A model generated the notes under the pieces. The model was given only the letters and a program-made list of their open reading frames with translations. It searched no databases and was not told the origin of the DNA. From assembly GCA_013289695.1 (NCBI GenBank), contig JABCZK010000006.1:62001-126000 (forward strand): 64,000 nucleotides of DNA, written 5' to 3'. The position numbers and the translations under genes are program-made. Below are positions 44,691 to 53,583 of the stretch, piece by piece. The DNA is from Acidobacteriota bacterium (GTDB taxonomy: Bacteria > Acidobacteriota > Terriglobia > Acidiferrales > UBA7541). Position 1 is the first letter of the stretch; every line of letters starts with the position of its first letter.

Positions 44691-47435
44691 ATGCGCAAAA
44701 ATCAAATCGTTCGTGGGCATCCGAATCGCATCGCAGCGACCCTCACCCTTATTACCTTCGCACTCGCGCTTGCGCCCGCTCGCCTCTTCGCCGGCACTCC
44801 CTCCGAATCCGCCGCGAAACTCTTTTTGCACTCCGACTGGCGCCTGCAGTCCTCCTGCCAACTAAACGCCACCGGAGAACAAATCTCCACCGCCGGCTTC
44901 AACACCACCGGCTGGCACTCCACCACCGTCCCGTCCACAGTAGTAGCAGCGCTGGTCGCCGATAAAACCTACCCCGATCCCTACTACGGAAAAAATCTCC
45001 GCGATATTCCCGGTACCGAATATCCCATCGGCAAGAATTTTTCGCTCCTCTCCATGCCGCAAGACAGCCCCTTCCGCTGCTCCTGGTGGTATCGCACCGA
45101 TTTCAAGCTCCCCGAAAATTTCGCCAGCCGCAAAGTGTGGCTGCACTTCGGCGGCATCAACAATCGCGCCAACATCTGGCTCAATGGCCGCAAAATCGCC
45201 GACGCCAAGGACGTCGCTGGCGCCTATCGCACCTACGAATACGAAATCTCCGCATCGCTCGCCAAAGACCAGCCGAATTCGCTCGCCGTCGAAACTTTCG
45301 CGCAAACCGACAAAGATCTCGGCATCAATTGGGTTGACTGGAACCCCGCGCCCCCCGATAAAGATATGGGCCTCTGGCGCGACGTCTATCTGCAATCGAG
45401 CGGCCCCATCGCCATCCGCTACCCCCAAGTCATCACGCATTTCCCCACCATGTCGCTCGCGCAAGCCAATCTCGCCATCGAAGCCGAACTGCACAACGCC
45501 ACAAACGAAGATGTCACCGGCACCCTCGAAGCTCAGTTCGACGATGTTCAGCTTCGTCAGACCTACACGCTGCAGGCGCACGAAACGCGCACCGCCCGCT
45601 TCCTCTCGGACGCCTATCCTCAACTGCAAATCAACAATCCGAAACTGTGGTGGCCCTACGGCATGGGCGCGCAAGGCCTGCACGAGCTTTCCCTGCGCTT
45701 CACCGCAGCCAATCAGGAATCCGACGCGCAAACCATTAAATTCGGCATCCGCGAAGTCACCGCCGCGCTGAATCCCACCGGCGCGCTGCAATTTTCCATC
45801 AACGGAAAGAAAATCCTGATCCGCGGCGGCGGCTGGTCGCCCGATATGCTCCTGCGCCAGGATATGGATCGCCTGCAAAACGAATTCCGTTACGTCCGCG
45901 ATATGAACCTGAACACCATTCGCCTCGAGGGCAAGCTGGAAACCGACGAGTTCTACAATCTCGCCGACGAGCGCGGCGTCCTCATCATGGCCGGTTGGTG
46001 CTGCTGCGATATTTGGGAACAGTGGAAGCGCTGGCAACCGGAACATCTGGAAATCGCCACCGCCTCGCTTCATTCTCAAATCATGCGCATGAGAAGCCAT
46101 CCCAGCATGCTCGTCTGGCTTAATGGGAGCGATAATCCTCCGCCCGCCAACGTCGAAACCGCCTATATAAAGGTTCTGAAAGATTCCGCCTGGCCCAATC
46201 CATATATTTCTTCCGCCTCAGCCACACCCACCTCCGTCACCGGCCCCTCCGGCGTAAAAATGACCGGCCCCTACGATTACGTCCCGCCCGATTACTGGCT
46301 CGTTGACACCAATAAATACGGCGGCGCTTTCGGTTTCAACACCGAAACCAGCCCAGGCCCCGCGCCGTTGCTCGAAAGTTGCCTGAAACAATTCCTTCCC
46401 GCCGATCACATGTGGCCGCAGGATTCTTTCTGGAATTTTCACGCGGGCTCTGAAGGCTTCAAGGACCTCACTCATTTCAATAGCGCGATGGATGCAATCT
46501 ACGGCCCTCCCGCCGGCCTCGATGACTACCTCGCGAAATCCCAAGCCATGGCCTACGAAGGCGAACGCGCCATGTTCGAGGCTTACTCGCGCAACAAGTA
46601 CGCCACCACGGGTATCATTCAGTGGATGCTCAATAACGCTTGGCCTTCCACCATCTGGCATCTCTTCGATTATTACCTCCAGCCTGCCGGAGGATATTTC
46701 GGCACCAAAAAAGCCTGCGAGCCGCTGCACGTGCAATATTCCTACGACGACAACAGCATCGCCGTTGTCAACAGCCGCTACGAAAAAGCCACGGGCCTCA
46801 CCGTCACAGCCAAGCTTTACGACATTGCGCTTCACGAACGATTTTCAAAGCAAGTCCAAGTTGACGTGGATGCCGACGGCGTGCATAAGGCCCTGACGCT
46901 CCCCGCGGAAGCGTTCAGCCCCGCGTCGCCCGCCTATTTCATCCAGCTGCAATTGCAATCCAGCGACGGAAAAATCGTCAGCCAGAATTTCTACTGGCTC
47001 TCCGCCAAAAAGAACACCTACGAATGGACCAAGACCACCTACCGCTTCACGCCCGTATCCTCGTACGAAGATCTCACCGCTCTGAAGTCGCTCGAAAAAG
47101 TCACCGTGGACGTCAGCGCGAGCATGTTGCCCGGCCCCGATGGTCCCGTCGCGCATGTCCTGCTCAAAAATCCCAGCGACCATCTCGCTTTTCAGATTCA
47201 CCTCGGCATTCACAAAAGCGGCCAGTCCGATGAAATCCTTCCCGTTTTCTGGGACGATAATTACATCGAGCTGCTGCCCGGCGAATCTCGCGAGCTTAGC
47301 GCGCGCTACCTTCCCGCCACGTCCGTCTTCGGAGGTTCGGAGCTGACCGTCTCCGGCTGGAACATCGCGCCCGCCACCATTCCCCTGAAAGAAGCCCGCG
47401 GCGTCCCCGCGGCAACCACCGGAGCGGGGCACTGA
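44691..47435 (+). CDS. GH2 exo-beta-D-glucosaminidase (CsxA-like), exported
   Basis: 914 residues from the ATG at 44691 with GGGAGG upstream. Signal peptide about 1-34. Domains: sugar-binding beta-sandwich (about 40-230, with WLHFGGINNRANIWLNG), an immunoglobulin-like domain, a TIM barrel (about 335-610), and C-terminal beta domains. The barrel carries WLNGSD with Asp481 and GFNTETSPGP with Glu552. These match the acid/base and nucleophile motifs of Amycolatopsis CsxA, with nearly identical spacing. NKYATTGIIQWMLNNAWPS and KKACEPLHVQYSYDD are also CsxA-like. It should release glucosamine from the non-reducing end of chitosan oligomers in the periplasm. Its stop overlaps the next start. Confidence 0.88.
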   Translation: MRKNQIVRGHPNRIAATLTLITFALALAPARLFAGTPSESAAKLFLHSDWRLQSSCQLNATGEQISTAGFNTTGWHSTTVPSTVVAALVADKTYPDPYYGKNLRDIPGTEYPIGKNFSLLSMPQDSPFRCSWWYRTDFKLPENFASRKVWLHFGGINNRANIWLNGRKIADAKDVAGAYRTYEYEISASLAKDQPNSLAVETFAQTDKDLGINWVDWNPAPPDKDMGLWRDVYLQSSGPIAIRYPQVITHFPTMSLAQANLAIEAELHNATNEDVTGTLEAQFDDVQLRQTYTLQAHETRTARFLSDAYPQLQINNPKLWWPYGMGAQGLHELSLRFTAANQESDAQTIKFGIREVTAALNPTGALQFSINGKKILIRGGGWSPDMLLRQDMDRLQNEFRYVRDMNLNTIRLEGKLETDEFYNLADERGVLIMAGWCCCDIWEQWKRWQPEHLEIATASLHSQIMRMRSHPSMLVWLNGSDNPPPANVETAYIKVLKDSAWPNPYISSASATPTSVTGPSGVKMTGPYDYVPPDYWLVDTNKYGGAFGFNTETSPGPAPLLESCLKQFLPADHMWPQDSFWNFHAGSEGFKDLTHFNSAMDAIYGPPAGLDDYLAKSQAMAYEGERAMFEAYSRNKYATTGIIQWMLNNAWPSTIWHLFDYYLQPAGGYFGTKKACEPLHVQYSYDDNSIAVVNSRYEKATGLTVTAKLYDIALHERFSKQVQVDVDADGVHKALTLPAEAFSPASPAYFIQLQLQSSDGKIVSQNFYWLSAKKNTYEWTKTTYRFTPVSSYEDLTALKSLEKVTVDVSASMLPGPDGPVAHVLLKNPSDHLAFQIHLGIHKSGQSDEILPVFWDDNYIELLPGESRELSARYLPATSVFGGSELTVSGWNIAPATIPLKEARGVPAATTGAGH

Positions 47436-48586
47436 TGTCCACAGAGCAGGGCGGGCCATCGAAAAATCCTGCGGATCAATTTCCGAATCACATGCTGCGG
47501 GAAATCTACGAGCAGCCGCTGGCCATTCGCGAAACCATTCGCCAAAATGTAGCGGACGACGTAATTTTTTCGACTTCGCTCCAGCCCATCGAAAAAGCCC
47601 TCTTCGCCTTCAAGAAAATCATCATCGCCGCGAGCGGCTCCAGCCGCAATGCAGGCCTCGCCGGCGAAATCATGATGGAAGATCTAGCAGGCGTTGCTGT
47701 GGACGTGGAATACGCCAGCGAATATTGTTATCGCTCGACGCATTCAGACACCGATCCGATCGTCGTCGTCATCACCCAGTCCGGTGAAACCGCGGATACC
47801 ACCGCCGCGCAACGCGAAGCCCTCAATCGCGGCGCGAAAACCGTCGCCATTTCCAACGTCGCCGATTCCACCATCTCCCGCGAAGCCAGCGCCAACCTGC
47901 AAACCTGCGCCGGCCTGGAGAAGGCCATTCCCGCGACGAAAAGTTTTACCTCGCAACTCACGATGCTTTATCTGCTGGCGCTGTTTCTAGCCCGCCAACG
48001 CGGCCGCATGACCGCCGAAGTCACCCGCACGCACCTGAATTTCCTGGCCGAACTGCCCCGGCAGATCGCAGAGTTCCTGCCGTCATGGGACGCGCAAGCC
48101 TCCGGCTGCGCCCGCGCCTTTCAGCAAGCCAGCAAGTTCATGTTCCTCGGCCGCGGCGTCCATTACGCCATCGCCCGCGAAGGCGCGCTGAAGCTCAAGG
48201 AGATCTCCTACGTGCAAGCCGAAGGCCTTCCGGCCGGTGAGCTGCGCCACGGCTCCAATGCTCTGGTAGACGAAAATCTAGTGGTAGTCGTTCTGGCCAC
48301 GCGCGACGCCGCCGACCCCGATTCCGTCCTGCGCTACCAAAAAACATTCTCGGTGCTCGAATACGTCAAAAGCCGCGGCGGAAAATCCATCGCCATCGCC
48401 TCCGCAGGCGATCGCGAACTCGCCGCCGTCGCCGATCGCACCCTGTTCGTCCCTCCGGCCACGGAGCTGCTCCTGCCGATCCTGGAAGTAGTCCCGCTCC
48501 AGCTTTTCGCCTATCACTACGCCGTCCTCAACGGCTGCGACGTGGACCGCCCCAGAAATCTAGTAAAATCCGTGATCACCGAATGA
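47435..48586 (+). CDS. SIS-domain sugar-phosphate enzyme (glucosamine-6-phosphate deaminase or isomerase type)
   Basis: 383 residues with two SIS domains and no glutaminase domain. The first has IIIAASGSSRNAG and ITQSGETADT; the second has REGALKLKEISYVQAEG and AGELRHG. The tail DRPRNLVKSVITE matches GlmS, so the Glu, His and Lys of the isomerase site are kept. Lacking the ammonia-producing half, it more likely runs as a deaminase (NagB-II/GlmD type), turning glucosamine-6-phosphate into fructose-6-phosphate. The ATG overlaps the glucosaminidase TGA by one base (TGATG), strongly tying the two functions. Confidence 0.85.
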   Translation: MSTEQGGPSKNPADQFPNHMLREIYEQPLAIRETIRQNVADDVIFSTSLQPIEKALFAFKKIIIAASGSSRNAGLAGEIMMEDLAGVAVDVEYASEYCYRSTHSDTDPIVVVITQSGETADTTAAQREALNRGAKTVAISNVADSTISREASANLQTCAGLEKAIPATKSFTSQLTMLYLLALFLARQRGRMTAEVTRTHLNFLAELPRQIAEFLPSWDAQASGCARAFQQASKFMFLGRGVHYAIAREGALKLKEISYVQAEGLPAGELRHGSNALVDENLVVVVLATRDAADPDSVLRYQKTFSVLEYVKSRGGKSIAIASAGDRELAAVADRTLFVPPATELLLPILEVVPLQLFAYHYAVLNGCDVDRPRNLVKSVITE

Positions 48587-48639
48587 AGCTCCGCTCCTTT
48601 TCCAGCGGCGCTTATCAATGCTTCGGCGAACCATTGTTC

Positions 48640-48905
48640 GTAGCCCCGGCGTCCCGCCGGCTCATTGCCTTTGACGTTGGTTGTGAATTTGTGGCGGCCA
48701 ACTTTAGCTGGGTGCCTTTGACGTTGCCTTTGACTCCGTTCTTGACGTGGCCCTTGTAGCGGCCGGTCCCGCAAAGCGGGACCGGGCAGCAGTTGCCGTT
48801 GGTTTGCCTTGGACGTCGCTTTTGGCTTTGTCTTCGTAGCGGCGCACTTCAGCGCGCCATCGCTGTCGCGAAACAAAACGATGGCGCTGCGAAAACCGCG
48901 GCTAC
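48640..48905. repeat. cluster of palindromic intergenic repeats
   Basis: Several GTAGCGGC-type modules in tandem separated by TTTGACGTTGCC-like linkers. One contains a perfect 10-base hairpin, CCGGTCCCGC (48763-48772) with GCGGGACCGG (48776-48785). Another, at about 48837-48905, folds into a long imperfect hairpin whose outer arms are GTAGC/GCTAC and inner arms CGCCATCG/CGATGGCG. The cluster separates the SIS gene from the permease. Confidence 0.65.
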
Positions 48906-48944
48906 AATAAATCAAACGCACGGAAAAAATTCTCGAAAGGACCC

Positions 48945-50300
48945 ATGGCCACCGAGCCAGCCCAAACCGCCGTAAAACTCCGCCGCGTCCTAACCCTCTG
49001 GGACCTGATCATCATCGGTATCGTCATCATCCAACCCATCGCCCCCATGGGCATCTACGGCGTAATCAGCAACGACGCCCGCGGCCACGTCGTCACCACC
49101 ATCCTCATCGCCATGGTCGCCATGCTCTTCACCGCCATCAGCTACGGAAAAATGGCCCGCGCGTATCCTTCCGCCGGCTCCGCCTACACCTACGTCGGCC
49201 AGGAACTCAATCCCGCCCTCGGCTACGTCACCGGCTGGGCCATCGTGATGGATTACATCCTGAATCCGCTCATCTGCACTATCATTTGCAGCCAGCTCAC
49301 CCAGAACATTCTTCCGTTCCTGCCCTACTGGACGCTCGCCGTGTTCTATGCCGGCGCTTTCACGCTGCTAAATATCCGCGGCGTCAAAACCTCCGCGCGC
49401 ATCAACGACGTAATGGCCGCCGGAATGTCCATCGTCGTCGTGATTTTTTTCGCCTTTGTAATTCACTTTCTCTGGAGCATTCACGAATACGGCCAGGGTT
49501 TCTTCACGCACCCGTTCTACAATCCCGCCACCTTCAGCTTCAAAAATGTTTTCCACGGCACATCCGTCGCAGTCCTCACCTACATAGGCTTCGACGCCAT
49601 CTCCACCTTCTCCGAAGAAGTCGAAAATCCCCGCCGCAACATCATGCTCGCGACCGTCCTCGTCTGCCTAATCACCGGCGTGCTAGCCTCCCTCGAGGTT
49701 TACGCCGCACAACTCGTCTGGCGCGACCAACCGTTTCCGCCGGACAAAATCACCTCCGCGTTCCCGCTCGTCGCCCAGACTGCCGGCGGCTATTTCCTTT
49801 TCCAGCTCGTCAACTTCACCATCCTCATCGCCAACATCGGCTCCGGCCTGGGCTCGCAACTCGGCGCCGCCCGCCTGCTCTACGGCATGGGCCGCAGCAA
49901 TGGCATCCCCAAAAAATTCTTCGGCGCGCTCGATCCGAAAAATCACATCCCGCGCAATAATGTCATCCTAGTCGGCGCCATCGCCCTCGCTGGCTCCTTC
50001 ATCATCACCTATGACCAAGGCGCGGACCTCCTGAACTTCGGCGCCCTGCTAGCATTCATGGGCGTTAACGTCGCCGCGCTCGTCCGCTACTACGTGCGCG
50101 ACAAAAAAAAGCAAATCCTCAACCTCCTTTCGCCTCTCCTCGGTTTTCTCATCTGCGCATTCATCTGGAGCCACCTCAGCGGGCCGGCCCTCAAGCTAGG
50201 AGCCATCTGGATGGTACTGGGCATGACCTACGGTGCAATAAAAACTCGCGGTTTTCAGGCCGACCTGGTCAACTTCGACATTCCCTCCGACGAATCCTAA
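48945..50300 (+). CDS. APC-superfamily amino acid/amine permease
   Basis: 451 residues with about 12 transmembrane helices. GIYGVISNDARGHV near TM1 and YGKMARAYPSAGSAYTYVGQ in TM2-3 are typical of the amino acid-polyamine-organocation superfamily; GFDAISTFSEEVENPRRN is the conserved loop after TM6. GAAAGGA lies 7 bases before the ATG. It follows the amino-sugar genes on the same strand but is separated by a repeat cluster, so its link to glucosamine uptake is only suggestive; typical substrates are amino acids or polyamines. Confidence 0.88.
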   Translation: MATEPAQTAVKLRRVLTLWDLIIIGIVIIQPIAPMGIYGVISNDARGHVVTTILIAMVAMLFTAISYGKMARAYPSAGSAYTYVGQELNPALGYVTGWAIVMDYILNPLICTIICSQLTQNILPFLPYWTLAVFYAGAFTLLNIRGVKTSARINDVMAAGMSIVVVIFFAFVIHFLWSIHEYGQGFFTHPFYNPATFSFKNVFHGTSVAVLTYIGFDAISTFSEEVENPRRNIMLATVLVCLITGVLASLEVYAAQLVWRDQPFPPDKITSAFPLVAQTAGGYFLFQLVNFTILIANIGSGLGSQLGAARLLYGMGRSNGIPKKFFGALDPKNHIPRNNVILVGAIALAGSFIITYDQGADLLNFGALLAFMGVNVAALVRYYVRDKKKQILNLLSPLLGFLICAFIWSHLSGPALKLGAIWMVLGMTYGAIKTRGFQADLVNFDIPSDES

Positions 50301-50516
50301 CGCGAGCGAAAAGCCGTCGCTATCGTTCGTCGCGCACAACCTCTCATCCTGTTTTCCAGCAACCATTCGCAGCGCTCCAATCTCTCCTAATCCTTTCGCC
50401 CTTGCCGGACGATTGTTCCGATAGGGGTCGCCACAAGCTCTGTGGAAAGAGCCTCCGATCCTCGGGCTTTTTGAAAGCGGCACCACCGTAAGCGGCTGTT
50501 CCAAATCAGAGCACCT

Positions 50517-50929
50517 CGAACCTACGCCATCGAACGCCATGGCGTGCGCAGGCAAACGGACTTGCAGCTGGCCGTGTCGCGCGTACTGGCGGAATCTCAA
50601 AATCTTCCCGAAGCCTGCGATGGAATCCTTCGCGTGCCGACCCGGAGATCCTGCAAGCCTTCGCGGCCCTGCGAGGAAATCCTCAGGACACCAGCCTGCT
50701 GCTGGAGCTCGCGATACGGGACGTCAGCGTTGGCATGGTCTGCGGCGAGGATCTCAAATCTTCCAAGGGTCTGCTCCTGATTGCGCGCGGCCCGGAAGTC
50801 ACTCCCGCTCCGCTCGAACGTCTGCGCAATTTTTCCAGCGAACTTGCGATTCGCGAACCTGTGCGCAAGTTGCTGCACAATCCTGCGGGGACATCCAAGG
50901 AGTCGGTCTTAGTGGGACCACCCACTTGA
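50517..50929 (+). pseudogene. remnants of two signalling genes (GAF-type sensor and a response-regulator tail)
   Basis: From about 50517 the frame reads AIERHGVRRQTDLQLAVSRV then LAESQNLPEACDGIL, which looks like the linker and start of a GAF domain in a sensor kinase. It loses coherence after about 50630. In another frame from about 50636 to 50929 it reads ADPEILQAFAALRG, SVGMVCGEDLKSSKGLLLIA and APLERLRNF, resembling the C-terminal region of acidobacterial HD-type response regulators (VxxGMxLxxDL...LLxARGxEVT). The two pieces sit side by side with neither complete: a deletion-scarred pseudogene just before the KdpD gene. Confidence 0.5.
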
Positions 50930-50950
50930 GGCGTGGTTATTTCCGGGAAG

Positions 50951-52075
50951 TCACTCCGCATCCTGCGTCACAATGTGCACGTCCACTGCGGGGGCATCAT
51001 TCAAAAATCGGTTAATCGAATTCATATACAAAAGCTTGCGCCATCCCTCCGTCGCCGACCTGCCGAAGATCACATGCGTAATGTGCTTTTCCCGCACAAA
51101 TTGCGCCATGGCATCCGCTACGCGATGGCCCTTTAATCGCACCGGCTTCGCCCCCAAATTCTCCGCAAACTGCAGATTAGCCGCGAGCGATTTTGATTCC
51201 TCCTCCGCGTTCTCGCTGTCCAGGTCCACGTGTACCGCGTAAAGTTCCGCGTCCATCCGCCGCGCCATGCGCGCCGCCCTCGCCACCAGATACTGCGCCT
51301 TCGGATTCTCGCTGATGCACACCGCCAGCCGCTCGCGCACCGCCCAGGCTTCCTGTATATCCTTCTCCACCATGTACGATTCCAGGCTGCGGTCCACCTG
51401 TTCCGCCACCTGGCGCAACGCTAGCTCCCGCAATGCGATCAAATTTCCGCGCCGGAAAAAATTCTTCAGGGCCTGCTCCACTTTCTCCTTTCCATACACG
51501 TCTCCGCGCCTCATCCGGTTCTGCAGCGCTTCTGGTGTCAGGTCCACCATCACCGTTTCATCGGACACTTGCAGCACCCAGTCCGGCACCGTCTCGCGTA
51601 CCGCCACTCCGGTAATCGCGCGCACTGTCGGCGCGATGCTTTCGATGTGCTGAATGTTTACGGTCGAGATCACATCAATGTTTGCATCTAATAATTCCAG
51701 CACGTCCTCGTAGCGCTTGCGATGTCTGGAGCCTGGAATGTTGGTGTGCGCCAGTTCATCCACCAGCACCACTTTCGGTTTCCGCGCCAGGATCGCGTCC
51801 ATGTCCATCTCCGCGAACAGCGTGCCCTTGTAATCAATCATGCGCCGCGGAACGGTCTCCAGCTGCGCGGAAAGCTCCGCGATGCCCTTTCTCCCGTGCG
51901 TTTCCACCACGCCGATCACCACGTCTTCGCCGCGGCTATGCCGCCGTATGGCCTCGCTCAGCATGCTGAACGTCTTGCCCACGCCCGGCGCATATCCCAG
52001 AAAAAGCTTCAGCGCGCCTTTTGTTTTTTCGGCGGGCTTCGCCGCGGCCAGCCACTGCTCGGGAGTTTTTGGCAT
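50951..52075 (-). CDS. kdpD: KdpD N-terminal sensor half (KdpD domain plus universal-stress-type domain)
   Basis: 374 residues corresponding only to the cytoplasmic N-terminal part of KdpD. Walker A-like GYAPGVGKTFSML (about 27-39), Walker B-like VVLVDELAHTNIPGSRH, and VISTVNIQHIES are all diagnostic. Residues about 240-370 form the USP-like domain, ending with ITHVIFGRS. There are no transmembrane or kinase segments. These are encoded by the divergent gene starting at 52126. The half is known to sense ATP, and in enterics c-di-AMP or ionic signals, modulating kinase versus phosphatase activity. The 50-base divergent spacer probably holds both promoters. Confidence 0.92.
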   Translation of the reverse strand: MPKTPEQWLAAAKPAEKTKGALKLFLGYAPGVGKTFSMLSEAIRRHSRGEDVVIGVVETHGRKGIAELSAQLETVPRRMIDYKGTLFAEMDMDAILARKPKVVLVDELAHTNIPGSRHRKRYEDVLELLDANIDVISTVNIQHIESIAPTVRAITGVAVRETVPDWVLQVSDETVMVDLTPEALQNRMRRGDVYGKEKVEQALKNFFRRGNLIALRELALRQVAEQVDRSLESYMVEKDIQEAWAVRERLAVCISENPKAQYLVARAARMARRMDAELYAVHVDLDSENAEEESKSLAANLQFAENLGAKPVRLKGHRVADAMAQFVREKHITHVIFGRSATEGWRKLLYMNSINRFLNDAPAVDVHIVTQDAE

Positions 52076-52125
52076 GCGTGTATTCTCTTCTACGAACGCG
52101 GTGAATGCTACGTTAGAATGGCAAC

Positions 52126-53583
52126 GTGCGCGTGCACTGGTTCACTCGATTCCTGCGATTTCTGGCCGCTTTCGTTCTGGTGCTGGGAATTTCCCTTGTG
52201 TACCGGCACATTCTTCTCGTCAACCCCACCACCGTAGCGCTCACTTTTCTGCTCGCCATTCTAGCCGTTTCCACCGTGTGGGGCATCGCCGTTTCCGTGT
52301 TCATGTCCGTAGTGGCAATGCTCGCATTCAACTATTATTTCCTTCCGCCCGTCGGCAGGTTCACCGTGGCCGACCCCCAGAATTGGGTTGCGCTTTTCGC
52401 TTTTCTGGTGGTCTCGATGCTGGCCAGCCACCTTTCCACCCGCGCCCGCCAGAAAGCGGAAGACGCCTCTGCACGCCGCCGCGAAATCGAAAAACTCTAC
52501 GCCTTCAGCCAGGGGCTCCTCGAATCCGGCAACGTGATTCAATTGCTCAACCGCATTCCTTCGCAGATTGTGGACATTTTCGAAGTTGGCGCCGCCGCTC
52601 TGCTCCTCGCCGAAAAACAGAAAATTTACCGCTCCGGCCCGGTGGTCGCCAAACTCGATCTCGAAAGCCTGAATACCGTCGTGCTTCGCGAAGAGCCGGT
52701 TATGGATATCCCCAATAGTCTCTGCTTCGTCCCCGTGCGCCTCGGCGGCCGTTCCATCGGCAGTCTGGGTATTTCCGGCTCGATGCTTTCGCGCCAGACT
52801 CTGGAAGCCATAGGCACTCTCGTGGCCGTCGCCATCGAACGCGCCCGCGCCATCGAGCAGCTTGGTTTGACCGAAGCCGCCCGCGAAGGCGAACGCCTGC
52901 GCACCGCCCTGCTCGATTCCGTCACTCACGCGCTGCGCACTCCGCTCACGTCCATCAAAGCGTCCGTGACGAACTTACTCTCCAACTCCAGCGTCACCGA
53001 CCGCCAGCGCCAGGAACTCCTCACCATCATCAACGAGGAAACCGATCGTTTGAACCGCCTCGTCGGCGAGGCCGGTGAAATGGCGCGCCTCGATGCCGGC
53101 GAAGTCGAGCTCGAACTCGAACCGCGCCCCATCGAAGACGTCATCGCCGCCGCCATCAGCAAATGTCAGTTCGCTCTTGGCGATCGCGTCGTGAACGTGA
53201 ACGTGCAACCCGGCCTGCCGCGCGTCCGCGTGGATATTTCGCGCGCCCGCGAAGCTCTGGTCCATCTGCTTGAAAACGCCAATCAATATTCGCCTGCAAC
53301 CCAGCCCATCACCATCACCGCGGAACTCGCCGGCGATTTCGTCGTCACCAGCGTTGCGGACCGCGGCGCCGGCATTGACGACCTCGAGCAAAGTCTCATC
53401 TTCGAAAAATTCTACCGCGGCAAGGCTCAGCGCTACCTGGTGCAAGGCACTGGCATGGGTTTGCCCATCGCCAAGGCCATCATCGAAGCTCACGGCGGCA
53501 CCATGAACCTTACCAGCCAGCGCGGCCAGGGCTCTGTTTTTTCGTTCACGCTGCCCGCTGAACGCGGCCGGTCCAGGGATTGA
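52126..53583 (+). CDS. KdpD C-terminal half: membrane sensor histidine kinase (DUF4118, GAF, HisKA, HATPase)
   Basis: 485 residues from GTG 52126. Four transmembrane helices (about 10-105) match the DUF4118 region of KdpD, with AFNYYFLPPVGRFTVADPQN. A GAF-like domain (about 130-250) follows, then the H-box SVTHALRTPLTS with phospho-acceptor His268, the N-box (HLLENANQYS), and the G-boxes DRGAGI and GTGMGLPIAKA. It senses potassium or turgor and phosphorylates KdpE. Head-to-head with the N-terminal KdpD gene, and its stop overlaps the kdpE start (TGATG). The two halves presumably associate. Confidence 0.9.
   Translation: MRVHWFTRFLRFLAAFVLVLGISLVYRHILLVNPTTVALTFLLAILAVSTVWGIAVSVFMSVVAMLAFNYYFLPPVGRFTVADPQNWVALFAFLVVSMLASHLSTRARQKAEDASARRREIEKLYAFSQGLLESGNVIQLLNRIPSQIVDIFEVGAAALLLAEKQKIYRSGPVVAKLDLESLNTVVLREEPVMDIPNSLCFVPVRLGGRSIGSLGISGSMLSRQTLEAIGTLVAVAIERARAIEQLGLTEAAREGERLRTALLDSVTHALRTPLTSIKASVTNLLSNSSVTDRQRQELLTIINEETDRLNRLVGEAGEMARLDAGEVELELEPRPIEDVIAAAISKCQFALGDRVVNVNVQPGLPRVRVDISRAREALVHLLENANQYSPATQPITITAELAGDFVVTSVADRGAGIDDLEQSLIFEKFYRGKAQRYLVQGTGMGLPIAKAIIEAHGGTMNLTSQRGQGSVFSFTLPAERGRSRD

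Noticed and set aside
48640..48905. Possible non-coding RNA or attenuator from the strong hairpins
   Set aside because: The same modules recur in other gaps with different palindromes, so a dispersed repeat is more likely; no promoter or T-run fits an attenuator.
51840..52718. Plus-strand frame spanning both KdpD halves
   Set aside because: Covers the divergent promoter and parts of both genes in the wrong frame; considered as evidence for a fused KdpD and dismissed.
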